From the NCBI GenBank assembly GCA_034428455.1, contig DAOUHZ010000141.1:1-30019 (forward strand): a stretch of DNA of 30,019 nt, read 5' to 3'. The position numbers were made by a program, and so were the translations under genes. Source of the DNA: Bin87 sp034428455 (lineage in GTDB: Bacteria > Chloroflexota > Dehalococcoidia > Lucifugimonadales > UBA3495). Positions 1-7,712 of the stretch are shown here, in pieces. The notes beneath the pieces are model-generated. The model was not told the DNA's origin. It searched no databases and saw only the letters and a list, made by a program, of their open reading frames with translations. Position 1 is the stretch's first letter. Every line of letters starts with the position of its first letter.

Positions 1-1
1 C

Positions 2-526
2 CTCAGGCGAGATTTGGAGGCGGAGTTACGGTCGCTGGCGCCGGGCGCTGAATTCGCTTCCCGAACCAAGCGCATTGAAACGGTAGCGGCCAAGTTGCAG
101 CGGCGTCCTGAGCTGGCTTTGTCTCAGGTGACCGACTTGGCTGGCTGCCGCATCATCGTATCCAGCAGGGCTGAGCAGCAGGCTGCAGTCGCCCGGTTGC
201 TGGCAACCTACGATGTCCAGCAAGTTGACGACAAAAGCGACAGCCCCAAGTTCGGGTATCGAGCGGTCCACTTTGACATTCGCTATCGGGGCCAGCTTAT
301 GGAAATCCAGGTACAAACACGCAACCAGTTCCGCTGGCAACAGGTCTCAGAGCAAGCCGCAGGATACGATATATCCATCAAATATGGCGGCGGTCACCCG
401 GCAGTCAATGAGGCGCTTTTAGGGTTGTCGGAACTGGCCTGGCAGTGCGACTTGGCGGGTATTGACCTGTCCGAATCCGCCGTCGCACAAACCCGCAGTG
501 TGATAACATCGGCCTACTCCGGGTAA
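2..526 (+). CDS. RelA/SpoT-domain (p)ppGpp synthetase-like protein, 5' end outside window
   Basis: The frame is open to the left window edge, so this is the C-terminal part (about 174 codons seen). Visible motifs fit the RelA/SpoT nucleotidyltransferase domain: a basic RTKRIETVAAKLQR stretch (substrate-binding helix), TDLAGCRIIV (the usual D-x-A-G-x-R-I strand), FGYRAVH (the G-Y-R-x-x-H motif) and MEIQVQT (the E-x-Q-x-x-T strand with the conserved Glu). Members transfer pyrophosphate from ATP to GDP/GTP; some small ones are toxins that act on other substrates. No HD hydrolase, TGS or ACT domain is visible after the synthetase region, and the protein ends about 70 residues past the EIQ motif, so it is a small synthetase-type protein rather than full-length Rel. 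A small gene follows after 30 bp with its own ribosome site. The domain call is firm; housekeeping alarmone synthetase versus toxin cannot be decided from this fragment. Confidence 0.8.
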   Translation, partial: LRRDLEAELRSLAPGAEFASRTKRIETVAAKLQRRPELALSQVTDLAGCRIIVSSRAEQQAAVARLLATYDVQQVDDKSDSPKFGYRAVHFDIRYRGQLMEIQVQTRNQFRWQQVSEQAAGYDISIKYGGGHPAVNEALLGLSELAWQCDLAGIDLSESAVAQTRSVITSAYSG

Positions 527-556
527 CCGGGCCGGGCCATGAGAAGGAGAACTGAG

Positions 557-919
557 ATGAGCCTGAGCTTCCTGATTGAACACGACCGGCACGGCAAAAT
601 CCCCACCAGAATCACGGTGTATGACGACATTGAGGACGCCGAAGAACGCTTTTGTCGTCTGGAGGACGAGCAGATGGACGAGCTCAACGCCTGCTTGAAG
701 GCCGGCAAGCCTGTCCGCATGGAGTACGTCATCCTCGGCGCGGCTTCGGTGGAAACCATCAAGCGCACCCACGGCCGCTATTTCGGCGGCGAGTACGAAG
801 TGGTCGTACCGACGGAAATTCACTACATCGCCGGTTGGCAGGACAAAATGCACTGGACGCCGGAGGAAAAGATTTCGGCCGAATCCTGGGCCTTCGCACG
901 TGCGCTAAGTAACCCATAA
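557..919 (+). CDS. hypothetical protein, 120 aa, behind the RelA/SpoT-domain gene
   Basis: I do not recognise the family. I chose the ATG at 557 because an AAGGAG ribosome site lies at 544-549, 7 nt upstream; an ATG at 539 in the same frame has no such site. The product is acidic and soluble, with no signal peptide or membrane segment. It mixes charged helix-like stretches (DDIEDAEERFCRLEDEQ) with short beta-like runs (VRMEYVILGA, YEVVVPTEIHYI). It sits 30 bp after the RelA/SpoT-domain gene and 8 bp before the VWA gene on the same strand, so it is probably co-transcribed with both. Its size and place would suit an antitoxin of a small alarmone-synthetase toxin, but nothing in the sequence itself shows that. 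Confidence 0.7.
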   Translation: MSLSFLIEHDRHGKIPTRITVYDDIEDAEERFCRLEDEQMDELNACLKAGKPVRMEYVILGAASVETIKRTHGRYFGGEYEVVVPTEIHYIAGWQDKMHWTPEEKISAESWAFARALSNP

Positions 920-927
920 CCCGTCCT

Positions 928-2319
928 ATGACCCCCACCCTCAGCGTCAACCTGCACACCGCGCCGGCCGACACCGGCGATGGGACGATCCTGTCCAACC
1001 TCCTGATGTTCGGCGAGGTGCTCCGCCGCCTGGGGCTGGACGTGGGCTCCGGCAACATCCTGGACCTGGTTCGCGCCACTGAGTTCGTGCCCATCGGCGG
1101 GAACCGAAACGACTTCCGACTGGCGGCCCGGGCGCTGCTGGTGCACCGGCGCAGCGACCTGGAACTCTTCGACGAGGCTTTCCAGGTGTTCTGGCGGCGG
1201 CCGGCCCACGGACGCAGCATGCGGGACCTGCGCTCCATGGGAGAGGAGCGCCGCTACCGCACCCCCCGCGTGATGCCCCACCGCGAGGATACCTCCGACG
1301 GGCCGCCGGCTGACGACAACCCCGACGATGCCGGCGACCGGCAACCCGTGGTGGACCTCCAGCGATCCTTCAGCGCCCGGGAGGTCCTGCGGCAACGGGA
1401 TTTCGCCGACTACACTCCGGCCGAGGTGGCCGCGGCGCGCGTCCTGATGGCAGAGTTGCAATGGGATCTGGGCAGCCGTCGCACCCGGCGGCTCACTTGG
1501 GGGTACGGACGCGACGTGGACTTGCGGCGCACCATGCGGCGGAGCCTGTCCTATGGCGGCGAGATGCTGGACATCGCCCACCGCCGGCGCAAGACCAAGC
1601 CCCGCCCCCTGGTACTGATCTGCGACGTCAGCGGCTCCATGGAGCGTTACACCCGCATGCTGTTGCACTTTGTGCACACCGTCGCCGTCAGCGGACAGCA
1701 GTTGGAGGCTTTCCTGTTTGCCACTCGCCTGACCCGCATCACCCGCCACCTGGAGCACCGCGGTGTCGACCGCGCGGTATCCGAGGTGGCCCGAGCCGTG
1801 CCCGACTGGGCCGGCGGCACCCGCATCGGCGAGGCGATCAAGGCGTTCAACTATCGCTGGGCGCGCCGCGTCCTGCGGGGCGGCGCGGTGGTCTTGGTCA
1901 TATCCGACGGGTGGGATCGTGGCGACCCGGACCTGCTGTCCCGCGAAATGGCGCGGCTGCAGCGCAGTTGCCACCGCCTGATCTGGCTCAACCCGCTCCT
2001 CGGGTCGCCGGGCTATGAGCCGCTGACCCGGGGGATGCAGGCGGCGTTGCCCCACATCGACGACTTTCTGCCGGCGCACAACCTGCACAGCCTCCAGGAA
2101 CTGGCGCTGCACCTCAACCGGCTGACGGCACGGCGCGCTCCCCCAACGGTTCTGAGGAATTCAGCCTCGGATGGCGAGTCGGCGAACGAGCCTGAGAATA
2201 GCGCAGCCCACGATGGCGGAGCGGCCGCCCGGTCGCGGCGTGAACTGAACCCGGCGCTGGCGCCCACTTTCCGCCATCCACTGTGGGGTCACCCGAACAT
2301 ACCGGGCGGAGGCGGCTAG
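928..2319 (+). CDS. CoxE-like VWA-domain protein
   Basis: 463 aa. A von Willebrand A domain begins near residue 227 and has a full MIDAS metal site: D233-V-S235-G-S237 (DVSGSM), T298 in GGTRIGEA, and D327 in ISDGWDRGDP. The N-terminal half (residues 20-220) matches the layout of CoxE/YeaD-type proteins, with a helical region and a charged linker at 110-145. Family members usually work with a MoxR-type AAA+ ATPase in assembly or metallocentre insertion (for example CoxD/CoxE in CO dehydrogenase maturation); no MoxR partner is visible here, but it may lie left of the window. The last 60 residues or so, after LHLNRLTARR, are an Arg/Ala/Ser-rich tail not typical of the family. The stop codon overlaps the stop of the convergent gene within one CTAG at 2316-2319. 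Confidence 0.85.
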   Translation: MTPTLSVNLHTAPADTGDGTILSNLLMFGEVLRRLGLDVGSGNILDLVRATEFVPIGGNRNDFRLAARALLVHRRSDLELFDEAFQVFWRRPAHGRSMRDLRSMGEERRYRTPRVMPHREDTSDGPPADDNPDDAGDRQPVVDLQRSFSAREVLRQRDFADYTPAEVAAARVLMAELQWDLGSRRTRRLTWGYGRDVDLRRTMRRSLSYGGEMLDIAHRRRKTKPRPLVLICDVSGSMERYTRMLLHFVHTVAVSGQQLEAFLFATRLTRITRHLEHRGVDRAVSEVARAVPDWAGGTRIGEAIKAFNYRWARRVLRGGAVVLVISDGWDRGDPDLLSREMARLQRSCHRLIWLNPLLGSPGYEPLTRGMQAALPHIDDFLPAHNLHSLQELALHLNRLTARRAPPTVLRNSASDGESANEPENSAAHDGGAAARSRRELNPALAPTFRHPLWGHPNIPGGGG

Positions 2320-2696
2320 CCGGCCTGGCCCGGCGCGATTTCGTTGTACAGGCTGGCCAGGGTGGTCGCCAGCGCGTGGGGCCGCTCCTCGTATTCCGGA
2401 GTGGGGTACCACTCGTAGTCGAAGCTGCGCACGATGTTGCCCTCGATGCTGGTGCGCAGGCTCGACACGATCACGCGGAAGCCCAGGGCGTAAGTGGCCT
2501 GCTCGGCCAGTTGCTCCAGCACGATGTTCGGGCAATCGAAAATCACCATGAAGCCGCCCTGCCGCTCTCCGTCGGTCACCCGGGCGCGGAACACCTTGCC
2601 GAACAGGTCGACGTCCACGATGGTGTAGCGCCTTTCTTCGGCGCCGTGGTCGGGCCACCCGATGTAGATATCGCCGCCGACGTTCCAGTGGTGCAT
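2316..2696 (-). CDS. hypothetical protein, 126 aa
   Basis: No family recognised. I chose the start at 2696 (protein begins MHHWNVGGD) because CGGGAG lies 9-10 nt upstream; an in-frame ATG at 2741 has no ribosome site. The product is a soluble alpha/beta-looking protein with short strands (IYIGWPDH, RYTIVDVDLFGKVFRARV, GGFMVIFDCPNIV) and no signal peptide. It is a single gene, convergent with the VWA gene (overlapping stops) and divergent from the SppA-like gene, whose start is 131 bp away. Function unknown. Confidence 0.65.
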   Translation of the reverse strand: MHHWNVGGDIYIGWPDHGAEERRYTIVDVDLFGKVFRARVTDGERQGGFMVIFDCPNIVLEQLAEQATYALGFRVIVSSLRTSIEGNIVRSFDYEWYPTPEYEERPHALATTLASLYNEIAPGQAG

Positions 2697-2808
2697 GTCG
2701 CTGGCTCCCGAAACAGGTTCGCGCAATCGTAACCATGGCATGAAACCGATGCAAGGTTAAATCCGTATTAACTCGGCAACTGACGGTCGTGTGTGCCTTG
2801 TACGCCTG

Positions 2809-2817
2809 TGGTAGGAT
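2809..2817 (+). promoter_or_regulatory. extended -10 candidate for the SppA-like gene
   Basis: TG-G-TAGGAT fits the extended -10 pattern TGnTAnnnT and ends 9 nt before the ATG at 2827. No ribosome site precedes that ATG, so a very short or absent leader is likely. No -35 box was found. Confidence 0.3.
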
Positions 2818-2826
2818 ATTCCCCCA

Positions 2827-3819
2827 ATGGTGGAAACACTGAACAAATTGCGCACTGCGCTGACCAGTTGGTATTTCGCCGGTCCAGCGGCCGTGATCCT
2901 CGGCCTCGTGATCGGTGCGGTGGTGTTTTTCTTCGTCGCGCCCGGCAAGCCGGCCATTGGCGTGATCAACATCCCGTTCACCGTCATCGACGAAGGCTCC
3001 GCGTACGTCATCGGGCAGCACCTCGATTACGCCCTGCAGGACGACTCGATCAAAGGAGTGGTGATCTCCCTCTCCAGCCCGGGCGGGGGCGCGTCTTCCA
3101 GCGAGCGTCTGTACTTCCACACCGTCCGCCTGCGCGAAGAAAAGCCGGTGGTCATCGTGATGAACGGCATGGTTGCCAGCGGCGGCTTCATGATGGCCAT
3201 GGGAGGCAACTACATATACGCCCAGCCGTCGTCCCTCGTGGGCAACGTCGGCGTTGTGGGAATCTCAGGCGGGACCCTGCCGCCGATTTTGCCCGAAATC
3301 ATCACCACCACCGGCCCGCACAAGCTGACCGGCGGCTCCAGGCAGCATTGGGTCGCTTTGATCGACCTGATCAAGGATCGGTTCGCCAAGATGGTGATGC
3401 ACGAGCGCGGCGACCGCATTCGCATTACCGAGGCCCAGCTGCTCGAGGGTAAACTCTACGCGGGACAGGATGCGGTGTTCCTGGGCTTGGCCGACGCCAT
3501 CGGCGTAACCGGCGACGGGGTCGAAAAAGCGGCCGAACTGGCCGGCATTGGCAGATACGGGATCGTCGACGTGAACGCGAAGGTGTTCGAGAAATACGGA
3601 TGGCGCGCGCAGCTCGTGCAGGCGCCGCTGGACGCAGTCCCCGGGGATGACGCGGCCGCTGATTCCAAGTCGGACCGCGCTGGAGAAGCGCCCGAAGATC
3701 AATATGTGCAACCACTGATGGGATTATTGGATCAGGAACAGGTGAACCCGCTTTCGGACTTGCCGATCGAGGTCGGACAGCCGAACATCTACTACCTGTA
3801 TGCGGGTTATGGCCACTAA
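2827..3819 (+). CDS. SppA-like membrane serine protease (peptidase S49/SDH family)
   Basis: 330 aa. One N-terminal membrane segment (about residues 17-38) anchors a ClpP-fold protease domain. SLSSPGGG (81-88) is the substrate-binding strand and oxyanion region. VASGGFMMAMG holds the predicted nucleophile S118. HKLTGGS holds a Lys (K166) at the place of the general base in SppA-type Ser/Lys dyads. LYAGQDAVFLGLADAIG (210-226) matches the conserved C-terminal helix of the family. Related enzymes cleave signal peptides or membrane proteins within or near the membrane. The last 60 residues are an acidic Ala-rich linker and tail. The next gene starts inside this one (3800 or 3809), pointing to translational coupling. 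The fold and dyad are well supported; the substrate is unknown. Confidence 0.85.
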   Translation: MVETLNKLRTALTSWYFAGPAAVILGLVIGAVVFFFVAPGKPAIGVINIPFTVIDEGSAYVIGQHLDYALQDDSIKGVVISLSSPGGGASSSERLYFHTVRLREEKPVVIVMNGMVASGGFMMAMGGNYIYAQPSSLVGNVGVVGISGGTLPPILPEIITTTGPHKLTGGSRQHWVALIDLIKDRFAKMVMHERGDRIRITEAQLLEGKLYAGQDAVFLGLADAIGVTGDGVEKAAELAGIGRYGIVDVNAKVFEKYGWRAQLVQAPLDAVPGDDAAADSKSDRAGEAPEDQYVQPLMGLLDQEQVNPLSDLPIEVGQPNIYYLYAGYGH

Positions 3820-5137
3820 ACTTGCCGGGGTACTGATCCTCCTGGTGGTTTTTGTCGTAGTGGCATTCGCCGCCGCCTACCTGGTTTTTTATCGCGGCAA
3901 CTATGCTGGCCCGCCCAGCGCTCAGATGGCATACGCGCCGCCGGGCGTCGCCAGCGCCGCCGACGGGACGCAATGGGCGCCGTCTGTTGGTGAACGCTCT
4001 GGTGGCCTGGTGCTGGTCGACACCCTCCACAGCAACGGTTTCTCCTCGCGAGAAGTCCTGACGCTGCGCACCCGGGTGGTTGCCCAGGGGTACGACCTGG
4101 AGTTGCTGGGCAACTTTGCCCGGGCATCGGAGTCAGATCGCCGCGCTCAGTTCGCAGAAAGGCTGCGCGAGGCGGACAGCCTGGTGGTCATAACGCCGTT
4201 GGTTGCCTACTCGGCCGGTGAGGTTGACCTGATAGAAGATTTCGTGCGGAAGGGCGGCAAGCTGGTAATGGTTTCCGACCCCGGCCGCCGCGACCAGATG
4301 AACACTCTCGCCCAGCGATTCGGCGTGCAGTTCCGCCCGGACTACCTGTTTAACCAGGCCGAGAATGACCAGAACTACCAGAACATATTCGTGCGCGATT
4401 TCCGCCCTGACGAGTTGACCGCCGGCCTGGACACCATCGTGCTGTTTACCGCCGGGTCGATCACCTCTTCCGGCCCCGGGTTGGCCGTAGCGGATGGCCG
4501 CACCGAGTCCGCGGTGGCGGAAAACAACGGCGATCTTTACGTCATGGCCCGCGCCGCCGCCAGAAACGTCCTGGCTGTTTCTGACTTCACTTTCATGATA
4601 CCGCCCCACGATTCCAAGCTGGACAACGAGCGTCTGCTGTCGAACCTCATCAACTTTGTCACCACCAGCGACCGCGTTTTCGATCTGGCGGACTTTCCGC
4701 ACTTCTATCGGACCGGCCCCGATGACGGCGTCCAGATCCTGCTGGGCCGTCCCGATCTGATAGGCAGCGGCGCGAAGTTGAAGAACGGACTGGAGGACTA
4801 CGGCATCTCCGCTGACATCCAGGGAACCGAAGACGTGAGCCGGGACACGGTGTTCCTGGGCCTGCACGAGGACGCGCTGCAAGTGCGCCAGTACCTCCAG
4901 GCTGCCGGCGTTCGAGTCGACGATATGGTGGGAATGCCATTCGGCCTGGAACTGGACGCAGAGGGCACGGCGGTCACCGTGCTGGACCGTGAAGGAGGCC
5001 GGCACGTGTTGATATTGCTGGCTGATACTCCTGAAGTCCTCGATAAAGCGGTGGACCACCTTGTGGACGGCGAGTTCAGGTCCGATCTGGTCAGCGAAGT
5101 AACTGGAGTAAGCACTTCGGCGGGAGCGAGTAAGTAG
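3800..5137 (+). CDS. membrane-anchored DUF4350-type protein
   Basis: 445 aa from the ATG at 3800; an ATG at 3809 (MATKLAG) is equally possible. Both overlap the end of the SppA-like gene, so translation is probably coupled. An N-terminal membrane segment (residues 8-30) is followed by a glutamine-amidotransferase-like alpha/beta region of DUF4350 type: VLVDTLHSNGF, a Rossmann-like stretch ending ADSLVVITPLVAYSAGEVDL, then FVRKGGKLVMVSDP, about residues 70-160. A second alpha/beta region (about 310-435) follows. DUF4350 proteins are typically membrane-associated and of unknown function, often found beside transport or MoxR/VWA genes. The clustering with a membrane protease and a lipoprotein suggests an envelope role, which is inference. 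Confidence 0.7.
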   Translation: MRVMATKLAGVLILLVVFVVVAFAAAYLVFYRGNYAGPPSAQMAYAPPGVASAADGTQWAPSVGERSGGLVLVDTLHSNGFSSREVLTLRTRVVAQGYDLELLGNFARASESDRRAQFAERLREADSLVVITPLVAYSAGEVDLIEDFVRKGGKLVMVSDPGRRDQMNTLAQRFGVQFRPDYLFNQAENDQNYQNIFVRDFRPDELTAGLDTIVLFTAGSITSSGPGLAVADGRTESAVAENNGDLYVMARAAARNVLAVSDFTFMIPPHDSKLDNERLLSNLINFVTTSDRVFDLADFPHFYRTGPDDGVQILLGRPDLIGSGAKLKNGLEDYGISADIQGTEDVSRDTVFLGLHEDALQVRQYLQAAGVRVDDMVGMPFGLELDAEGTAVTVLDREGGRHVLILLADTPEVLDKAVDHLVDGEFRSDLVSEVTGVSTSAGASK

Positions 5138-5140
5138 TAC

Positions 5141-6523
5141 ATGAAAAGCATATCCAAACGGCTGATTCTGCTCGTTCCGGCCCTGGCATTGTTTGCGATG
5201 ATCGCCTGCACCACTCCGCCAGACCAGGCGCCGGCGGATTCCCCGCCGAGTTCCGCTCCGGAGGCAATGGCCACTCGCGCCCCAGCCATGGAACCGCCCC
5301 CGCTGGCTGATTTCAACGAGCAGCGCCAGGGCATCGACGAGGCGTGGAACCAGGTACACGACGACTTCGACCAGTGGCGCGCCGACCTGACAATGTGTCA
5401 TCCCACAACGATGACCGAGGCATTGAGCGAGTTTGCCATCGAGTTCAACGATGTCACCGAGGAGGCGCGGGACCTCACCCGCACCAAGACCACCGGAGAA
5501 TTCACCAACAAGCTGATCACGGCGGCCGAGGAAGAGGAAACTGCCTTCCGGCAGCTCCGCGACCGCTGGCAGCCTGGCAACGTCTCCCTGTTTGAAAACG
5601 TCGAAATCCAGCGCAACCTAGCGTCCCAGGCGCAGCGCGAGGCCAAGGATAAGGCCCTGGAACTGCGGGCGACATTGGAAGAAATCGCAGACCCGGAAGA
5701 AATCGCTGCCTTCACCGAGGCGTTTGAAGCCATTGTGAAGGACTGGGAAGAGGTTCACGCGGAGTATGACAAACTGAGCGACGGGGCCGATGATGCGGAA
5801 GTTTCCGACGTTATTGATGGCCTCAAGGCGCTGACCAAAAAGATGGAGGCAATTGCCGCCGCCGTTGACGAATTGCCGTCCCTGAAGGGCGGGAAGGATG
5901 CGATCAAGGCCCTCGAAAAGGCGGCTCAAGCCGAAGTGGATGCGTTCAGCGCCGCCGCCGAGAGTCCAACCGGGGAAGAAGAAAAGGAAGAGCAAGAAGG
6001 GGAGGATAAGGAAGAGGACGCTGCGAAGCTGCCCGATTTCAAGGACATCGACGCCAGCGTCGCGGCCAGCGAGGAGGCTTTCGAGGCTCTGTCCGACGTG
6101 GTCGACGATCTATCCGTCGAGGATACGGCCGACGCGCTGGCCGACATCACCATGTTTGACCTGGAATATGACCGCCTCATGCAGACCTGGGACAGGTTCC
6201 ACTCTGATTACAACGCCTGGCGGGCCGACGATGGCGGATGTGACCGTCTGGAAGTGTTGGAGGCGCTGACCGAGTTCAGCTCCAATGTGGACGCCGTCGG
6301 CGACAGCGTGCGCAGCCTCCCCAAGTCCGGCTACCTGGAGCCCGTCCATCACCTGCTGGTGGCAGCCATCGAAGGCGAGGAGCAGGCCTTCCGGAGCCTG
6401 CGCGACACCTGGCAGCCGTTCACCCTCGACGCCCTGCGGGCCGTGGACCGGGCGCGCATCATGAGCGACACCCGCCGCAGCGACGCGGACATCATCATCG
6501 TGGAGCTGGAAAACCGCTTCTGA
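5141..6523 (+). CDS. triple-repeat lipoprotein, function unknown
   Basis: 460 aa, starting 3 bp after the DUF4350 gene. The signal peptide ends in a lipobox (A-M-I-A-C, Cys23), predicting a lipid-anchored surface protein. After a Pro/Ala-rich spacer (24-55) the protein holds three copies of one helical unit, at about 65-146, 198-276 and 346-427. Units 1 and 3 are closest: W-x2-V/F-H-x-D-F/Y-x2-W-R-A-D, a single Cys (C86, C367), E-A-L-x-E-F, then A-A-x3-E-E-x-A-F-R-x-L-R-D-x-W-Q-P. Unit 2 keeps W-x2-V-H-x-E-Y-D and the later A-A-x-A-E-x-D-A-F but has lost the Cys and the RDxWQP end. A very acidic linker (279-294) separates units 2 and 3. I do not recognise a named family. Confidence 0.8.
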   Translation: MKSISKRLILLVPALALFAMIACTTPPDQAPADSPPSSAPEAMATRAPAMEPPPLADFNEQRQGIDEAWNQVHDDFDQWRADLTMCHPTTMTEALSEFAIEFNDVTEEARDLTRTKTTGEFTNKLITAAEEEETAFRQLRDRWQPGNVSLFENVEIQRNLASQAQREAKDKALELRATLEEIADPEEIAAFTEAFEAIVKDWEEVHAEYDKLSDGADDAEVSDVIDGLKALTKKMEAIAAAVDELPSLKGGKDAIKALEKAAQAEVDAFSAAAESPTGEEEKEEQEGEDKEEDAAKLPDFKDIDASVAASEEAFEALSDVVDDLSVEDTADALADITMFDLEYDRLMQTWDRFHSDYNAWRADDGGCDRLEVLEALTEFSSNVDAVGDSVRSLPKSGYLEPVHHLLVAAIEGEEQAFRSLRDTWQPFTLDALRAVDRARIMSDTRRSDADIIIVELENRF

Positions 6524-6535
6524 GCACGAATCCGG

Positions 6536-6541
6536 TACGGT
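6536..6541 (+). promoter_or_regulatory. -10-like box 6 nt before the LLM gene
   Basis: TACGGT (TAnnnT type) ends exactly 6 nt before the ATG at 6548, and no ribosome site precedes that ATG. The spacing equals that at 10190, 17269 and 24325 and would give a leaderless mRNA. Weak on its own. Confidence 0.3.
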
Positions 6542-6547
6542 GCCACC

Positions 6548-7603
6548 ATGCGTTTCGGCCATTTCTTCTATCCCATGAAATTCGACGATTCGCAGGACGA
6601 CGTCGCGATTCGAGAATGCCTGGACGAGGCGGTGCTGGTCGAAGCGCTGGGGTACGATGCCATCTGGTTCGCGGAGCACTACTTCACTGGTGAGTGCGTG
6701 TACGGCGACCCGCTGGTGTTCGCCGGCGCGGTGGCAGTGAAAACCAGCCGGGTCCTGCTGGGGTTCGGCATCATTGAGTTGCCGCTGCACAACCCGGTGC
6801 GGGTCGCGATGCAAACCGCGCTGTTGGATAACCTGAGTGAAGGCCGTCTGGTGGTGGGAACCGCGAAGGGCTCCAACTACAACGCCTTCGAGTACGTCGG
6901 CTTTGGCACCGACCCGGCGCTGGGAGCGGCCCAGATGGAAGAGGCCGAGAAACTGATGGTAACGGCGTGGACGCAGGATGAAGTCCACTTCCATGGCGAG
7001 TACTATCAGGTAGCGTTCCCCTCGGTTCGGCCGCGACCCTACCAAAAACCCCATCCGCCGCTGGCGCGTGCCTGCATCAACCGCGAATCGATCACGGAGA
7101 TGGCGCGCATCGGGCGGCCGATCCTGCTGCGCGGCCGTTCCACCAACAGCACGGCCGCCGACATCGCGTTCTATCGCGACACCATGGCCGAATCGGGGTT
7201 CAGTGAGGAGGCCATCGAGCGCAACCTGGACCAGATCTGGGTGTGGCGCGAGATGCACGTGGCCGAGAGCGACGACCAGGCATTGGATGAGTTCATTCCG
7301 GCCAACTACGCAGCCTTCTCCACCATCCAGGCGTACCGGGACGAATGGAACCCGCCGGAATTCCCCATGTCACGGCAGGTTCCGCCGACGCCGAAAGAAG
7401 GCTACGCCCAGCGCCCGGATCCGGACGCAGCGGAGAACCTGCTGGGCAGCCCGCGCCGGGTGGCCGAGCAGATCGCCCTGATGCGCGACGCCGGGATCCG
7501 CAACCTGATGCTGACCAACCGGGGCCTGATGCCTCCAGAGGCGACGCACCGGTCGCTGAAGCTCCTGGCAGAGCAGGTGATGCCCAAGTTCCGCGACGCC
7601 TGA
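6548..7603 (+). CDS. LLM-class flavin-dependent oxidoreductase (luciferase-like monooxygenase)
   Basis: 351 aa, normal family length. The N-terminus MRFGHFFYPMKF is the first TIM-barrel strand. GYDAIWFAEHYF carries the Glu-His typical of bacterial luciferase-like enzymes. LLGFGIIELPLHNPVRVA and LSEGRLVVGTAKGS match the conserved barrel core that binds FMN or F420, and GSPRRVAEQIALMRDAGI (about 300) is the usual C-terminal helix. Such enzymes oxidise small organics, commonly in xenobiotic or sulfonate breakdown; the substrate cannot be told. A Rid-family gene follows in the same direction 109 bp later, with an interspersed repeat between them. Pairing with a Rid protein recalls catabolic clusters such as rut, but other rut genes are absent. 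Confidence 0.85.
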   Translation: MRFGHFFYPMKFDDSQDDVAIRECLDEAVLVEALGYDAIWFAEHYFTGECVYGDPLVFAGAVAVKTSRVLLGFGIIELPLHNPVRVAMQTALLDNLSEGRLVVGTAKGSNYNAFEYVGFGTDPALGAAQMEEAEKLMVTAWTQDEVHFHGEYYQVAFPSVRPRPYQKPHPPLARACINRESITEMARIGRPILLRGRSTNSTAADIAFYRDTMAESGFSEEAIERNLDQIWVWREMHVAESDDQALDEFIPANYAAFSTIQAYRDEWNPPEFPMSRQVPPTPKEGYAQRPDPDAAENLLGSPRRVAEQIALMRDAGIRNLMLTNRGLMPPEATHRSLKLLAEQVMPKFRDA

Positions 7604-7620
7604 ACCGCCGTGCTGTAAAA

Positions 7621-7650
7621 CGTCATTGCGAGCGAAGCACGGCAATCTCC
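7621..7650. repeat. REP-like interspersed repeat (GTCATTGCGAGCGAAG type)
   Basis: The intergenic element begins CGTCATTGCGAGCGAAGC and ends GGCAATCTCC, with ATTGC (7625-7629) and GCAAT (7642-7646) as hairpin arms. I know this motif type as scattered intergenic repeats in several bacterial genomes. Read on the other strand it ends in AATGACG, as does the element at 8722-8776. Confidence 0.6.
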
Positions 7651-7700
7651 TCGGGTCAGCGTATCCCATCCATTACGGGCCAACCGAACCCGCATCGATC

Positions 7701-7709
7701 GGGAGGAAA
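7701..7709 (+). promoter_or_regulatory. ribosome site fixing the Rid-family start
   Basis: GGGAGGAAA lies 3 nt before the ATG at 7713. It decides against an upstream in-frame start at 7626, which would lie inside the interspersed repeat. Confidence 0.7.
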
Positions 7710-7712
7710 GAA

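Noticed and set aside
823..2112. Long minus-strand open frame opposite the VWA gene
   Set aside because: No recognisable motif and no ribosome site, while the + strand carries a complete VWA metal site.
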